Part shown: positions 24,432-33,228 of the stretch, piece after piece
Numbering within the stretch: the stretch's first letter is position 1
How the letters are laid out: each line of letters begins with the position of its first letter
Assembly (NCBI RefSeq): GCF_002904295.1
Contig: NZ_PPHG01000066.1
Coordinates: forward strand, 1-64,000
DNA length: 64,000 nucleotides
Direction of reading: 5' to 3'
DNA from: Amycolatopsis sp. CA-128772
GTDB taxonomy: Bacteria > Actinomycetota > Actinomycetes > Mycobacteriales > Pseudonocardiaceae
The notes under the pieces: model-generated
Told to the model about the DNA's origin: nothing
Database searches by the model: none
The model's input: only the letters and a program-made list of their open reading frames with translations
Program-made: the position numbers and the translations under genes

Positions 24432-25445
24432 ATGACCACCACGTTGGTTCCGGAAGGTCTCACCCCGTTCGGCGGGGTCGAGGCGAACGCGGCCTGGGCG
24501 GAGGAGGTGCGGCGCCTGGCGAAGCAGCGGGACGCGGTCCTGCTCGCGCACAACTACCAGCTCCCGGAGATCCAGGACATCGCCGACCACACCGGCGACT
24601 CGCTGGCGCTGAGCCGCATCGCGGCGAGCAGCGACGCGTCCACCATCGTCTTCTGCGGCGTCCACTTCATGGCCGAGACCGCGAAGATCCTCGCGCCGGA
24701 GAAGACGGTCCTGATCCCGGACGCGCGGGCCGGCTGCTCGCTGGCCGACTCCATCACCGGCGACCAGCTGCGGGCCTGGAAGGCCGAGCACCCGGGCGCG
24801 GTGGTCGTCTCCTACGTCAACACCACGGCCGAGGTGAAGGCCGAAACCGACATCTGCTGCACGTCGTCGAACGCGGTCGACGTGGTCGCCGGCATCCCCG
24901 CTGACCAGGAGGTTCTCTTCCTGCCGGACCAGTTCCTCGGCGCGCACGTCAAGCGCGTGACCGGCCGGGAGAAGATGCACATCTGGGCCGGGGAGTGCCA
25001 CGTCCACGCCGGGATCAACGGCGCGGAGCTGGCCGAGCGCGCGGCCGAGGAGCCGAGCGCCGACCTGTTCATCCACCCCGAGTGCGGGTGCGCGACGTCG
25101 GCGCTCTACCTGGCCGGCGAGGGGGCGGTGGCGCCGGAGCGGGTCAAGATCCTCTCGACCGGCGACATGGTCCACGAGGCCCGCGACACGAAGGCCAAGA
25201 CCGTGCTGGTGGCCACCGAGATCGGCATGATCCACCAGCTGCGCAAGGCCGCGCCGGACATCGACTTCCGCGCGGTGAACGACCGCGCGTCCTGCCGGTA
25301 CATGAAGATGATCACGCCCGCGGCCCTGCTGCGCTGCCTGCGTGACGGCCTCGACGAGGTGCACGTCGACGTCAAAACGGCGTCGAAGGCGCGGGCTTCG
25401 GTGCAGCGGATGATCGAAATCGGGCAGCCCGGCGGCGGCGAATGA
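24432..25445 (+). CDS. nadA: Quinolinate synthase A
   Basis: A 337-residue [4Fe-4S] enzyme that condenses iminoaspartate and dihydroxyacetone phosphate to quinolinate, the second step of de novo NAD synthesis. Conserved features: LLAHNYQLPEIQDIADHTGDS, the FCGVHFMAETAKIL segment with the first cluster cysteine, CCTSSNAV with the second, and HPECGCATSALYL with the third. AGGAGGG stands six bases before the ATG. The next gene nadB overlaps by four bases (ATGA), so the nad genes form one translationally coupled operon. Confidence 0.97.
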   Translation: MTTTLVPEGLTPFGGVEANAAWAEEVRRLAKQRDAVLLAHNYQLPEIQDIADHTGDSLALSRIAASSDASTIVFCGVHFMAETAKILAPEKTVLIPDARAGCSLADSITGDQLRAWKAEHPGAVVVSYVNTTAEVKAETDICCTSSNAVDVVAGIPADQEVLFLPDQFLGAHVKRVTGREKMHIWAGECHVHAGINGAELAERAAEEPSADLFIHPECGCATSALYLAGEGAVAPERVKILSTGDMVHEARDTKAKTVLVATEIGMIHQLRKAAPDIDFRAVNDRASCRYMKMITPAALLRCLRDGLDEVHVDVKTASKARASVQRMIEIGQPGGGE

Positions 25446-27085
25446 CCACGCCGGTTAATGACCCACAGGCGAAAACCCCGGTCTGGGAAGCTCGTGCCGA
25501 CCTGGTCGTGATCGGCAGCGGCGTCGCGGGGCTGACCGCCGCGCTGCGGGCCCAGGCGCTCGGGCTGCACGTCCTGGTGGTCACCAAGGCCGCCGTCGCG
25601 GACGGCAACACGCGCTGGGCCCAGGGCGGCGTCGCCGTGGTGCTGGAAAACGAGCACGACCTCGACGACTCGGTCGCCAAGCACGCGGAGGACACCCTCA
25701 CCGCGGGCGCCGGCCTGTGCGACGAGGCGGCCGTGCGCTCGATCGTCGACGGCGGCCCGGCCGCGGTCGCCCGGCTGCGGGCGGACGGCGCGAAGTTCGA
25801 CGTCGCGGCGTCCGGGGTGCTCGCGCTGGGCCGCGAGGGCGGGCACAGCGCGTTCCGCGTGATCCACGCGGGCGGCGACGCGACCGGCGCCGAGGTCGAA
25901 CGCGCCTTGGTCGCGCAGGCCGGGCAGACGGGCGTGCCGGTGCTGGAGCACCACATCGCCGTCGACGCGCTCCTCACCCCCGGCGGCCGGGTCGCCGGCG
26001 TCACGGTGCTCGACCGCCACGGCGTGCCCGGCGCCGTCCGCGCGTCGGCCGTGCTGGTGGCCAGCGGCGGTCTCGGTCAGCTCTACCAGGCGACGTCGAA
26101 CCCGGAGATCGCCACCGGCGACGGGCTCGCCCTCGCGCTGCGGGCCGGCGCGGCCGTGGCGGACGTCGAGTTCGTGCAGTTCCACCCGACCGTCCTCTAC
26201 ACCCCGGGCGCGCGCGGCCGCTGCCCGCTGGTCACCGAAGCGGTGCGCGGCGAGGGGGCCACCCTGGTCGACGGCGTCGGCCTGCCGGTGATGCGGGGCG
26301 TGCACCCCCTCGGCGACCTGGCGCCGCGCGACGTCGTCTCGGCGGCGATCACGCGGCGGATGGCGACCGCGCCCGGCGGCGTCGGCGACCACGTTTTCCT
26401 CGACGCGACTTCGGTCGCGGGCTTCGCGCGGCGGTTCCCGACGGTGTTCGCGGCCTGCGCGGCGCTGGGGCTCGACCCCGCCGTGGACCCGATCCCGGTG
26501 ACCCCGGCGGCGCACTTCTCGTGCGGCGGCGTGGTGACCACTGTGGACGGACGGTCGTCGGTGCCCGGCCTCTACGCGGCCGGCGAGGTCGCGCGGACCG
26601 GGCTGCACGGCGCCAACCGGCTGGCCTCCAACAGCCTGCTCGAAGGACTGGTCGTCGGACAGCGCGTCGCGGAGGCCGTCGCGGCGGACCTCGCGGCCGG
26701 GCTGCTGGCCGACCCGGCGCGCGGGCGGCTGCCGTCGCGGACCACCGCGCCGGCGGCGGAGCGCGACTCCCTGCAGCGGGTGATGAGCCGCTACGCGGCC
26801 ATCGGCCGGGACGCCGACGGCCTCGCGGCCGCCGGGTCGGTGCTCGATCTGTCGCTTTCGGACACTCCGTTGTGGACGCACGCCGGCGTCGAGGACGCGG
26901 CGCTCACCGTGGTCGCGCAGGCGTTGCTCGCGGCGGCCGTGCGGCGCACCGAGTCGCGCGGCTGCCACGTGCGGTCCGACTTCCCGGGGCCCGACGAGGG
27001 CTGGCGGCGCAGCCAGCTCATCCGGCTCAGCCCGTCCGGCCAGCCGGTGCTGGCCGACCCGATCCCCCTGGAGGGCGCGGCATGA
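25442..27085 (+). CDS. nadB: L-aspartate oxidase
   Basis: A 547-residue FAD enzyme that oxidises aspartate to iminoaspartate for NadA. The N-terminal dinucleotide fold reads VVIGSGVAGLTAAL, followed by the RWAQGGVAVVL segment, the FHPTVLY substrate region, and GLHGANRLASNSLLEGLV near the FAD site at about residue 395. The C-terminal helical domain (about 430-547) is complete. It overlaps nadA by four bases and nadC by four bases. Confidence 0.96.
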   Translation: MTTPVNDPQAKTPVWEARADLVVIGSGVAGLTAALRAQALGLHVLVVTKAAVADGNTRWAQGGVAVVLENEHDLDDSVAKHAEDTLTAGAGLCDEAAVRSIVDGGPAAVARLRADGAKFDVAASGVLALGREGGHSAFRVIHAGGDATGAEVERALVAQAGQTGVPVLEHHIAVDALLTPGGRVAGVTVLDRHGVPGAVRASAVLVASGGLGQLYQATSNPEIATGDGLALALRAGAAVADVEFVQFHPTVLYTPGARGRCPLVTEAVRGEGATLVDGVGLPVMRGVHPLGDLAPRDVVSAAITRRMATAPGGVGDHVFLDATSVAGFARRFPTVFAACAALGLDPAVDPIPVTPAAHFSCGGVVTTVDGRSSVPGLYAAGEVARTGLHGANRLASNSLLEGLVVGQRVAEAVAADLAAGLLADPARGRLPSRTTAPAAERDSLQRVMSRYAAIGRDADGLAAAGSVLDLSLSDTPLWTHAGVEDAALTVVAQALLAAAVRRTESRGCHVRSDFPGPDEGWRRSQLIRLSPSGQPVLADPIPLEGAA

Positions 27086-27975
27086 CGTTCCCCATCTCCG
27101 CACCGGTCCGCGAGCTGATCGCCGCGGCCGGGCTGGACGTCGAAGACGTCGAGCGCGTGGTTTCCACGGCGCTGGGCGAGGACCTGCGGTACGGCCCGGA
27201 CGCGACGACGGCGTCGACGGTGCCCGAATCCGCCGTCGCGGTCGCGGAGCTGACCCCGCGCGTCGACGGCGTGATCGCCGGGCTGCCGGCGGCGCTGGCG
27301 GTGTTCGACATGGTGCTGGGCGACGGCTACGAAGTGCTGGCCCGGCGCGAGGACGGCGCCCGGCTCGTCGCGGGCGAGCCCGCGCTGGTGCTGGCCGGCC
27401 CGGTGCGCGGGCTGCTCACCGCCGAGCGCACCGCGCTGAACCTGCTCTGCCACCTCTCCGGCGTCGCCACCGCGACCGCCGCCTGGGTGTCCGAAGTAGA
27501 CGGTACCGGCTGCGCCATCCGGGACTCCCGCAAGACGTTGCCGGGGCTGCGGCTGCTGCAGAAGTACGCCGTGCGCTGCGGCGGCGGGGTCAACCACCGG
27601 CTGGGCCTCGGCGACGCGGTGCTGATCAAGGACAACCACGTCGTCGCCGCGGGTTCGGTGACCGCGGCGCTGGCCGCCGCCCGGGCGCACGCGCCGGAAC
27701 TGGCCTGCGAGGTCGAGGTCGACACGCTGGACCAGCTCGAAGAGGCCCTGTCCGCCGGGGCGGACGAGGTGCTGCTGGACAACTTCACGCCCGAGGAATG
27801 CCGGCGGGCGGTGGCGCGCCGCGACGAAGTCTCGCCGAAGACGCGGCTGGAATCCTCTGGTGGCCTCACGCTCGGCCGTGGTAAGGCGTACGCCCGGTCC
27901 GGTGTGGACTACCTGTCGGTGGGCGGGCTGACCCATTCGTCGCCCGCGCTGGACCTCGGGATGGACCTTCGCTGA
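27082..27975 (+). CDS. nadC: Nicotinate-nucleotide pyrophosphorylase (carboxylating)
   Basis: A 297-residue type II phosphoribosyltransferase that makes nicotinic acid mononucleotide from quinolinate and PRPP. Diagnostic segments: ALGEDLRYG near the N-terminus, LTAERTALNLLCHLSGVAT, DSRKTLPGLRLLQKYAVRCGGGVNHR with the Arg/Lys quinolinate contacts (only its core is quoted here), IKDNHV, EVEVDTLDQ, and LLDNF. The start ATG at 27082 overlaps the nadB stop. A hairpin terminator follows at 27,999. Confidence 0.96.
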   Translation: MTFPISAPVRELIAAAGLDVEDVERVVSTALGEDLRYGPDATTASTVPESAVAVAELTPRVDGVIAGLPAALAVFDMVLGDGYEVLARREDGARLVAGEPALVLAGPVRGLLTAERTALNLLCHLSGVATATAAWVSEVDGTGCAIRDSRKTLPGLRLLQKYAVRCGGGVNHRLGLGDAVLIKDNHVVAAGSVTAALAAARAHAPELACEVEVDTLDQLEEALSAGADEVLLDNFTPEECRRAVARRDEVSPKTRLESSGGLTLGRGKAYARSGVDYLSVGGLTHSSPALDLGMDLR

Positions 27976-27998
27976 AGGAGTGTTCCGGGCTAGACTGG

Positions 27999-28025
27999 CG
28001 GTGGCGGAATCCTTGTCCGCCACCG
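27999..28025 (+). terminator. Intrinsic terminator of the nad operon
   Basis: A perfect 10-bp stem (27999-28008 with 28016-28025), a 7-base loop and the pyrimidine-rich TCTTTCGTTC tail, 23 bases after the nadC stop. It overlaps the spacer before the next gene, so the in-frame GTG at 27980 is unlikely to start that gene. TAGACT at 27991 just before it could be a -10 for the mycosin-like gene. Confidence 0.8.
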
Positions 28026-28045
28026 TCTTTCGTTCGGGGGTTGGG

Positions 28046-29206
28046 GTGCGGATACCGGCGGTGCTCGCGGTGGCCGGCCTGGTGGCCGCTTCGGTCGTTT
28101 CCGGTGTGTCCGGCGCGCCGGCGGCCTCGGCCGAGGGGTGCGCGAACCCGTCCGGCACGTACACCGGTGAAGTGCCGTGGGGCCAGCGCCTGGTCGACCC
28201 GGCGCGGCTGTGGCCGCTGACCCGCGGCGACGGTCAGCTGGTGGCCGTGGTCGGCACCGGCGTCGACGGGCAGAACGCGCAGTTCGCGCCCGGTCAGCTC
28301 GAAGGCGGCGCGGGCACCGAGCGCACCGACTGCGACGGCCGCGGCACGATCGCGGCCGGGATCGTCGGCGCGCAACCGGATCCGTCGACGACGTTCGCCG
28401 GCATCGCGCCCGGCGCGCGGCTGCTCCCGTTGCGCTACACGGCATCCGACGGCGGCGACCCCGGCGCGCTGGCCGGGGCGATCGACACGGCCGTGGACCG
28501 CAAGGCCGGCGTGATCCTGATCGCGGTGCCCGCAGTGGCCGACAGCCCGGCGTTGTCGGCGGCGGTTTCGCGGGCGCGTTCGGCAGGGGCGGTGGTTGTT
28601 TCGGCGGCGTCGGCGACCCAGCAGGGCGCGCGGACGTACCCGACGGCGACGTCCGGGGTCCTGGCCGTCGGCTCGGTGAACCCGGCGGGCGAGCCGGTGC
28701 AGACGGAGGCGGGGGACCACGTCGGCGTGGCGGCGCCGGGCGCGGACCTGGTGAGCACGTCGGCCGGGGCGGGCGGCGCGGTCGCGCACCGCTGGCCGGT
28801 GACCGACCCCGGCCTCGCGGCGGCGTACGTGGCCGGCGTGGCGGCGTTGGTGCGGGCGTACCACCCGGCGCTCACCGGCGACCAGGTCGTCACGCGGCTG
28901 ACGCTGACGGCCCACCGCCCGCCGTCGGGCAGCCACGACCCCCGGCTGGGCTGGGGAGTCCTGGACGCGTACGCGGCGGTGTCCTCGACGCTGCCGGCCG
29001 ACATCGCACCGCCCGGCGCGGCTCCCGGACCGGCCTCGGCCCCCACCGTGGTCCCGGCCGCGGCCCCCGCACCCCACCGCCCGGACGTCGCGGCGGCCAC
29101 GATCGCGCTGGCCGGGGTCGCCTTGGCCGCGGCCGCCGGCGTGACGGTCGCGGCCGTCCGCCGGGCCCGCCGCCGGGGCTGGCGCCCCTCCCGCTTCACC
29201 CCGTAA
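28046..29206 (+). CDS. Mycosin (MycP) homologue that has lost its catalytic residues
   Basis: A 386-residue subtilisin-fold protein: signal peptide (VRIPAVLAVAGLVAASVV, cleavage near AASAEG), S8-like domain (about 50-320), Pro/Ala linker, one C-terminal membrane helix and a basic tail. This is the MycP layout of type VII secretion. The triad is missing: the Asp site reads VAVVGTGVDG (D to G), the His site reads DCDGRGTIAAG (H to R), and the Ser site reads TDPGLAAAYVAG where mycosins have GTSFSAAYV (S to G). The oxyanion Asn region (SAASATQQG) also lacks Asn. The fold-specific residues around each site are kept, so it is a pseudoprotease and not simply decayed. Mycosins also stabilise the secretion complex without cleavage, which may be the retained role. 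Confidence 0.85.
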   Translation: MRIPAVLAVAGLVAASVVSGVSGAPAASAEGCANPSGTYTGEVPWGQRLVDPARLWPLTRGDGQLVAVVGTGVDGQNAQFAPGQLEGGAGTERTDCDGRGTIAAGIVGAQPDPSTTFAGIAPGARLLPLRYTASDGGDPGALAGAIDTAVDRKAGVILIAVPAVADSPALSAAVSRARSAGAVVVSAASATQQGARTYPTATSGVLAVGSVNPAGEPVQTEAGDHVGVAAPGADLVSTSAGAGGAVAHRWPVTDPGLAAAYVAGVAALVRAYHPALTGDQVVTRLTLTAHRPPSGSHDPRLGWGVLDAYAAVSSTLPADIAPPGAAPGPASAPTVVPAAAPAPHRPDVAAATIALAGVALAAAAGVTVAAVRRARRRGWRPSRFTP

Positions 29207-29224
29207 CCGCCCCCCCGGTACGCG

Positions 29225-29502
29225 ACCCGACCCTCCAGACACGCGAGATGCCCGTTCCAGCACATGAGTTCCGGCTTCAATCACGCGAGTTCCGGCTCTG
29301 ATCACGCGAGTTCGGTGTACCGGAACGGCGAACTTGCGTACCCGGAGGGTCGACTCGCGTACCTAGACGGTCGGTTGGCGTGATCCGGGCCGGGACTCGC
29401 GTGATTGGGGACGGGACTCGCGTGATTGGGGACGGGACTCGCGTGATTGGCGGGGGATCTCGCGTGACTGGGGAGGCATCACGCGTGAGTGGAGGGGTAT
29501 CA
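29225..29502. repeat. 21-bp tandem repeat array B with an orientation switch
   Basis: About 13 units of 21 bases between the convergent mycosin-like gene and the 120-residue protein gene. From about 29,340 rightwards units read on the plus strand as ACTCGCGTGATTGGGGACGGG, two of them exact neighbours (29395-29415 and 29416-29436). From about 29,225 to 29,325 units read in the opposite sense (ATCACGCGAGTTCCGGCTCTG type). The right edge overlaps the stop codon of the minus-strand gene. No ORF is supported in the 293-base gap. Confidence 0.9.
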
Positions 29503-29862
29503 GGCGGGGACGGGGCGGGTCGAGCCGATGATCGCCACCGCGTGGCCGGCTCGGGTGACGTGGATCGTGAAGTCCGCGCCGTCGCGGGAGAAGCGGGTGA
29601 TGTGCTCGCGGGACGTGCTGCGGTCCTGGGCCTCCCAGCCGTCGCGGCGCAGGGCCGGGACGAGCGACGCCAGGCTGGTTTCCGGGGACGCCGGGTCCGC
29701 GAGGCGGACGCCGTACTGCCAGCACAGCAGGTGCCCCGGTTGGGTCGGGTCGCAGTCCAGCTCACCGTCGAGGGTCCGGTCCGCCGGGCCGCCGAAGGCC
29801 GCCGCGACGTCGTCGATCACCGAGGTCAGCTCGCCCGCCAGGCGGGTCAGTTCCGGGGTCAC
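29500..29862 (-). CDS. Small hypothetical protein, last gene of the WXG/PPE operon
   Basis: A 120-residue protein I do not recognise. It opens with a helix (LTRLAGELTSVIDDVAAAFGG) and continues with alternating strands (YGVRLADPA, HITRFSRDGADFTIHVTRAGHAVAIIG). There is no signal peptide or membrane segment. GTG at 29862 overlaps the stop of the DUF1023 gene by four bases, so translation is coupled. Small alpha/beta proteins in this place beside a secreted hydrolase may be chaperones or immunity proteins; this is inference. The stop lies in the first repeat unit of array B. Confidence 0.65.
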   Translation of the reverse strand: MTPELTRLAGELTSVIDDVAAAFGGPADRTLDGELDCDPTQPGHLLCWQYGVRLADPASPETSLASLVPALRRDGWEAQDRSTSREHITRFSRDGADFTIHVTRAGHAVAIIGSTRPVPA

Positions 29863-31130
29863 CGCAGCACGCTCCCGTCGCCGGTGAGCACGCGGTACAT
29901 GTTCGTCCACGAATCCGAACCCGGCTTCAGCACGTCATTGTGCGACGACACGCCCCACAGCGCCGAACCGGCCGCGTCGTGGCCCGTCGCCAGCTCGGTG
30001 ACGCCGGGGAAGACGTCCGGGTCCGCGCCGTGGCCGATGCCGGTCCACTCCAGGCCCCATGCGTTGCCCTGGGCGAGCACGATCGGGTCGAGCGGGGCCG
30101 TCATCGAGTACCGCTGGACGCCCGCCTGGCTCGGCGGCAGGTCGGCCGGCGACCACACGCCGTGGCCCATCCCGGCCGACTCGACGTGCAGGACGCGGTC
30201 GACGTCGAGGCCGTGCGCCTCGGCCAGCCCGACCGTCGCGCCGCCGTAGCTGTGCCCGATCGCGGTGAGCGTGACGCCGGAGCCGGCGTGGCCCGCGATT
30301 TCGCCGCGCAGGTCGTCGGCGAAGTGCTTGAGCTCCGGCGCCATCGCCTGCGCGTAGCCCGCGTCCGGCCCCTGCGCCACCGGGCCCTGCGGGAACACCC
30401 CGTCGGCCCAGACGACGACCGCGGTGCGCCCGGCCGGGTCCGCGGCCACCAGGCTGCGCCCGAGACCGGCGTAGGCGTCGAAGTTCGACAGCTGCGTGTT
30501 GACGCCGGGCACGAACAGCCCGACGTTGCGCGTCCCCGGCTCGATGTGCCCGACCAGCTCGGCGATCCGCCCGTTGCCCGAGGGATCGAACCGCAGGATC
30601 TGCCGGTCGTTCGCGAGGATGTCCTCGTACAGCTTGATCCGCGCCTGCGACCGCGCGATTTCGCCCGGATCGGCCGACGCGGCCAGCCGCGCCCGCTCGG
30701 CCGTCAGCGCTTCGGCGACCTTGACGCGGTTGCCCGCGATCGCGTGCGCCCACGCTCCGGTGTCGGCCGCGCCGCCGATCCCGGCGGGATTTCCCGCCCG
30801 CGGCAACGGGTCCTCGGGCAGCAGCGCCCGGTACATCGCCGCGACCTGCGCGTCCGCCCGCCGGTACCCCGCGGCCGACGCGGTCAGTCCACTTTGGATG
30901 GTCCGCAGCCGGGAGACGTGCGAGCCGAGCTTCCCGCCCAGCTCCGTCATGGTCTTCTCGAACGTCTTGGCCGCGGCGGCGGACTCGCTCAACTGGCCGA
31001 ACGCGGTGGCGGGCAGCTTCTCGCCCGCCACCGCCGACTGCGCCGCCGCCAGTGCCTCGGCGCGGGAACCGGACTCGCCGGCCTCCGCGTCGAGGCGCGC
31101 CGGGGCCACGCGATAGCCCGCCGCCGTCAT
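29859..31130 (-). CDS. DUF1023 alpha/beta hydrolase with helical N-terminus
   Basis: A 423-residue protein. Residues 1-110 are helical and Ala-rich and resemble the WXG/LXG-type N-terminal part of type VII substrates. Residues about 180-423 form an alpha/beta hydrolase of the DUF1023 family with the nucleophile motif GHSYGG (Ser294) and a likely His in SSHNDVL. The start ATG overlaps the stop of the PPE-like gene by one base, and the downstream 120-residue protein overlaps by four. Such proteins are thought to be secreted by type VII systems, perhaps as esterases; no substrate can be named. Confidence 0.8.
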   Translation of the reverse strand: MTAAGYRVAPARLDAEAGESGSRAEALAAAQSAVAGEKLPATAFGQLSESAAAAKTFEKTMTELGGKLGSHVSRLRTIQSGLTASAAGYRRADAQVAAMYRALLPEDPLPRAGNPAGIGGAADTGAWAHAIAGNRVKVAEALTAERARLAASADPGEIARSQARIKLYEDILANDRQILRFDPSGNGRIAELVGHIEPGTRNVGLFVPGVNTQLSNFDAYAGLGRSLVAADPAGRTAVVVWADGVFPQGPVAQGPDAGYAQAMAPELKHFADDLRGEIAGHAGSGVTLTAIGHSYGGATVGLAEAHGLDVDRVLHVESAGMGHGVWSPADLPPSQAGVQRYSMTAPLDPIVLAQGNAWGLEWTGIGHGADPDVFPGVTELATGHDAAGSALWGVSSHNDVLKPGSDSWTNMYRVLTGDGSVLR

Positions 31131-32431
31131 CAGGAGCCGTCTTCGCCGATGACCGGCGGCGCGACCGGCGCCGACTGGCCCCAGACGTTCTCCGTCTCGA
31201 CCAGCCACGCCGGGATCCGCCGCCCGGAGCCCATGTCCCCGCCGCCGCCCATGCCCATCGGCATCATGGGCATCATCGGCATCGCGCCCTTGGCCGCCGA
31301 CGCGGCCGCGGCCCCGGCCGCGCCACCGGCGAGCCCGCTCAGCGCGTTGCCCGCCCCGCCGTCGCCGGCCAGGCCGGAGTGCGCCGCCGGCACCTCGCCG
31401 GGCCCGGAGAGCCCGCCGCCGCCGACCGAAACCCCGCCGCCGCCGAGCGAAGGCGCGTCACCGCCGCCGATCGGGATGCCGCCGCCGGTGCCGCCTTCGA
31501 CGCCGGCGCCGCCCCCGCCGAGCTTCGTGCCGGCCGGTTCGTCCTTCTTGTCCTTGGGATCCTTGCCGGTGGCCCACGACGGCACCTTCGGCATGATCGA
31601 GCCGAACCGGCCGAACGCGGCGGCCGAAGCCGCGGCGAGCCCGGCGGTGAACATGTCGCCGAACAGCGGGTTCGACGTCGGCACGGTCGTCCCCGGCTGG
31701 GTGCCGCCGGCCCCGGGCAGCGGGTGCCCGTCCGTCGGCGTGACGATGACGCCGGGCCCGTTCATGCCGTTGCCGACCAGGCCCGGTGCTCCGCCGCCGC
31801 TGCCCGCACCGCCGCCGGCCGGCGGCGTCGTGGGCGTCTGGACGGCGTTCGGCGACGCCGGGATCGACTCCTCGGCGACGGTGTACTCGCCGGCCAGCTG
31901 GGTCATCACGACGATGGCCTCGCCGTGCGCCGACCCGGCGGCGTTCGCGGCGGCCTGCTGGGCTTCGACGTTCGCGATGGCCTGCTGGCGCTGCTGCGCC
32001 GCGGCCTGCACGACGGCGGGGGAGGCGTCCGGCGGCAGCAGCGGCGGGTTCACCGCGAGCGCGACGTCGGCGGGGGCGACGTCCGGCACCGAAACCGGCG
32101 GCGGCATCTCCTTCTTGGCCTTCACCAGCGCGTCGGCGGCGTCGCCGAGCATCACGTTCATCGCCTCCGCGGTCTGCGCCACCTTGGAGATGCCGTTCGC
32201 GAGGTCGATGATCATGTGCTGGTACTGCTCGGCCGCGCCACCGGTCCACTGGTCCTTGAACTCGGTCAGCTCCGAGTTCAGGTTGTGGGCCTGCTCGTGC
32301 AGGTGCAGCGAGGCGGACTTCCACTTGTCGGCGGCGTGCCGCGCGCTGTTCGGGTCGCCGGCCTGCAGCATCGCGTAGAGCTGCTGGTGGCTGTACGCGG
32401 CGAAGTTCGTGTGCGCGGTGTTCTTCGTCAT
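31130..32431 (-). CDS. PPE-like type VII secretion substrate
   Basis: A 433-residue protein with a helical N-terminal half (about 1-185: the SHQQLYAML start, WTGGAAEQYQ as a WXG-type turn at residues about 62-71) followed by a long Gly/Pro/Ala low-complexity region (about 190-400) including a run MPMMPMMPMGMGGG. The C-terminus ends in PAWLVETENVWGQ and PPVIGEDGS, a conserved tail of PPE-type proteins in non-mycobacterial actinobacteria. It is not a mycobacterial PPE with the strict PPE tripeptide. It overlaps the previous gene by four bases and the DUF1023 gene by one. Confidence 0.85.
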   Translation of the reverse strand: MTKNTAHTNFAAYSHQQLYAMLQAGDPNSARHAADKWKSASLHLHEQAHNLNSELTEFKDQWTGGAAEQYQHMIIDLANGISKVAQTAEAMNVMLGDAADALVKAKKEMPPPVSVPDVAPADVALAVNPPLLPPDASPAVVQAAAQQRQQAIANVEAQQAAANAAGSAHGEAIVVMTQLAGEYTVAEESIPASPNAVQTPTTPPAGGGAGSGGGAPGLVGNGMNGPGVIVTPTDGHPLPGAGGTQPGTTVPTSNPLFGDMFTAGLAAASAAAFGRFGSIMPKVPSWATGKDPKDKKDEPAGTKLGGGGAGVEGGTGGGIPIGGGDAPSLGGGGVSVGGGGLSGPGEVPAAHSGLAGDGGAGNALSGLAGGAAGAAAASAAKGAMPMMPMMPMGMGGGGDMGSGRRIPAWLVETENVWGQSAPVAPPVIGEDGS

Positions 32432-32814
32432 CCCTTGCGGCTCCCGTCCGAGTCCCCGGCGCCCAGCAGGCCGAGCAGCGGGTCGAGCAGGCCGGTCACG
32501 GCGCCCGAAGCGTGCAGGTCCCCGGCCACCGACTGGTCGGCGCTCGCGTAACCGTCGGCGACCGTGGTGGTGACGTCCTGGGCGAACCCGATCGCGCTGC
32601 GGACCTGGTCGAGCAGGCCCTGCATCTCCGAGACGGCGGCGCGGTGGGCGTCGGCCAGCGACCCGGCCTCGCCGAACTCGCCGAACAACAGCGGCTCTTC
32701 GCCCAGGGTGAGCAGGAAGTCGTTCGGTTTCGACATCGCGTGGATCTGGGTCTCCAGCTCCCGCACGAAGTCCTTCAGCGATTCCAGGTGGACGTAGTAC
32801 GACTGGTCGTGCAT
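32428..32814 (-). CDS. Small type VII-associated helical protein
   Basis: A 128-residue protein of two long helices (about 5-25 and 55-100) with a Gly/Leu-rich C-terminal tail (VTGLLDPLLGLLG). It has no signal peptide. It does not carry a clear WXG motif, but the size, helical content and placement between WXG100 and PPE genes suggest a secretion partner, possibly the one that pairs with the PPE-like protein as PE does. This is inferred. Its stop overlaps the ATG of the PPE-like gene by four bases. Confidence 0.72.
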   Translation of the reverse strand: MHDQSYYVHLESLKDFVRELETQIHAMSKPNDFLLTLGEEPLLFGEFGEAGSLADAHRAAVSEMQGLLDQVRSAIGFAQDVTTTVADGYASADQSVAGDLHASGAVTGLLDPLLGLLGAGDSDGSRKG

Positions 32815-32907
32815 CGGGTCCCGGCTCTCTGGTCGCGGTACGGAAAGCCGGTCGGCCGGTGCGAGCGGGGGGTTTCCCGCACCGGCCGACCGACGTCTTG
32901 GCGCGGA

Positions 32908-33210
32908 TCAGCCCGCGAACAGCCCCTGGTTGCGGTTCTCCAGCGACTGCTGGAGGTCGTGCGCCTCGCCGACCTTGCCGCCGAACTGCGCGATGATCGC
33001 GACGATGTCCGCGGTGGCCTGGCGCAGGCGCGTCTCGGCCTGGCGGGCGGCGTCACCGGCGGAGCTGCCGGAGGCGTACCAGGTCGCGGTGATCGGCTGC
33101 AGGTTCTGGTGCAGCTGCTCCAGCTGCGAGGTGAGCGCCTTGGCCTTGGCGGCCAGGGAAGCCGAGCTGTGCTGCAGCGCGGCGAAGTTGATCTCGACGA
33201 CGTCGGCCAT
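32908..33210 (-). CDS. WXG100 family protein
   Basis: A 100-residue helical-hairpin protein of the EsxA/EsxB type: helix, turn at TWYASGSS, helix. The turn reads W-Y-A-S-G where the classic is W-x-G, so it is a relaxed version. Length and Ala/Gln content are typical. A second WXG100 gene ends 19 bases upstream, so the two may form the usual heterodimer. An AGAGGACG site precedes the ATG. Confidence 0.88.
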   Translation of the reverse strand: MADVVEINFAALQHSSASLAAKAKALTSQLEQLHQNLQPITATWYASGSSAGDAARQAETRLRQATADIVAIIAQFGGKVGEAHDLQQSLENRNQGLFAG

Positions 33211-33228
33211 GGTGGGCGTCCTCTCGGG

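Noticed and set aside
28046..29206. Start of the mycosin-like gene at GTG 27980
   Set aside because: This start would place the first 22 codons across the terminator hairpin and in front of the natural signal peptide. GTG 28046 has a purine-rich stretch upstream and begins directly with the signal peptide.
29225..29502. CRISPR array
   Set aside because: The repeats are contiguous with no unique spacers and no cas genes are present.
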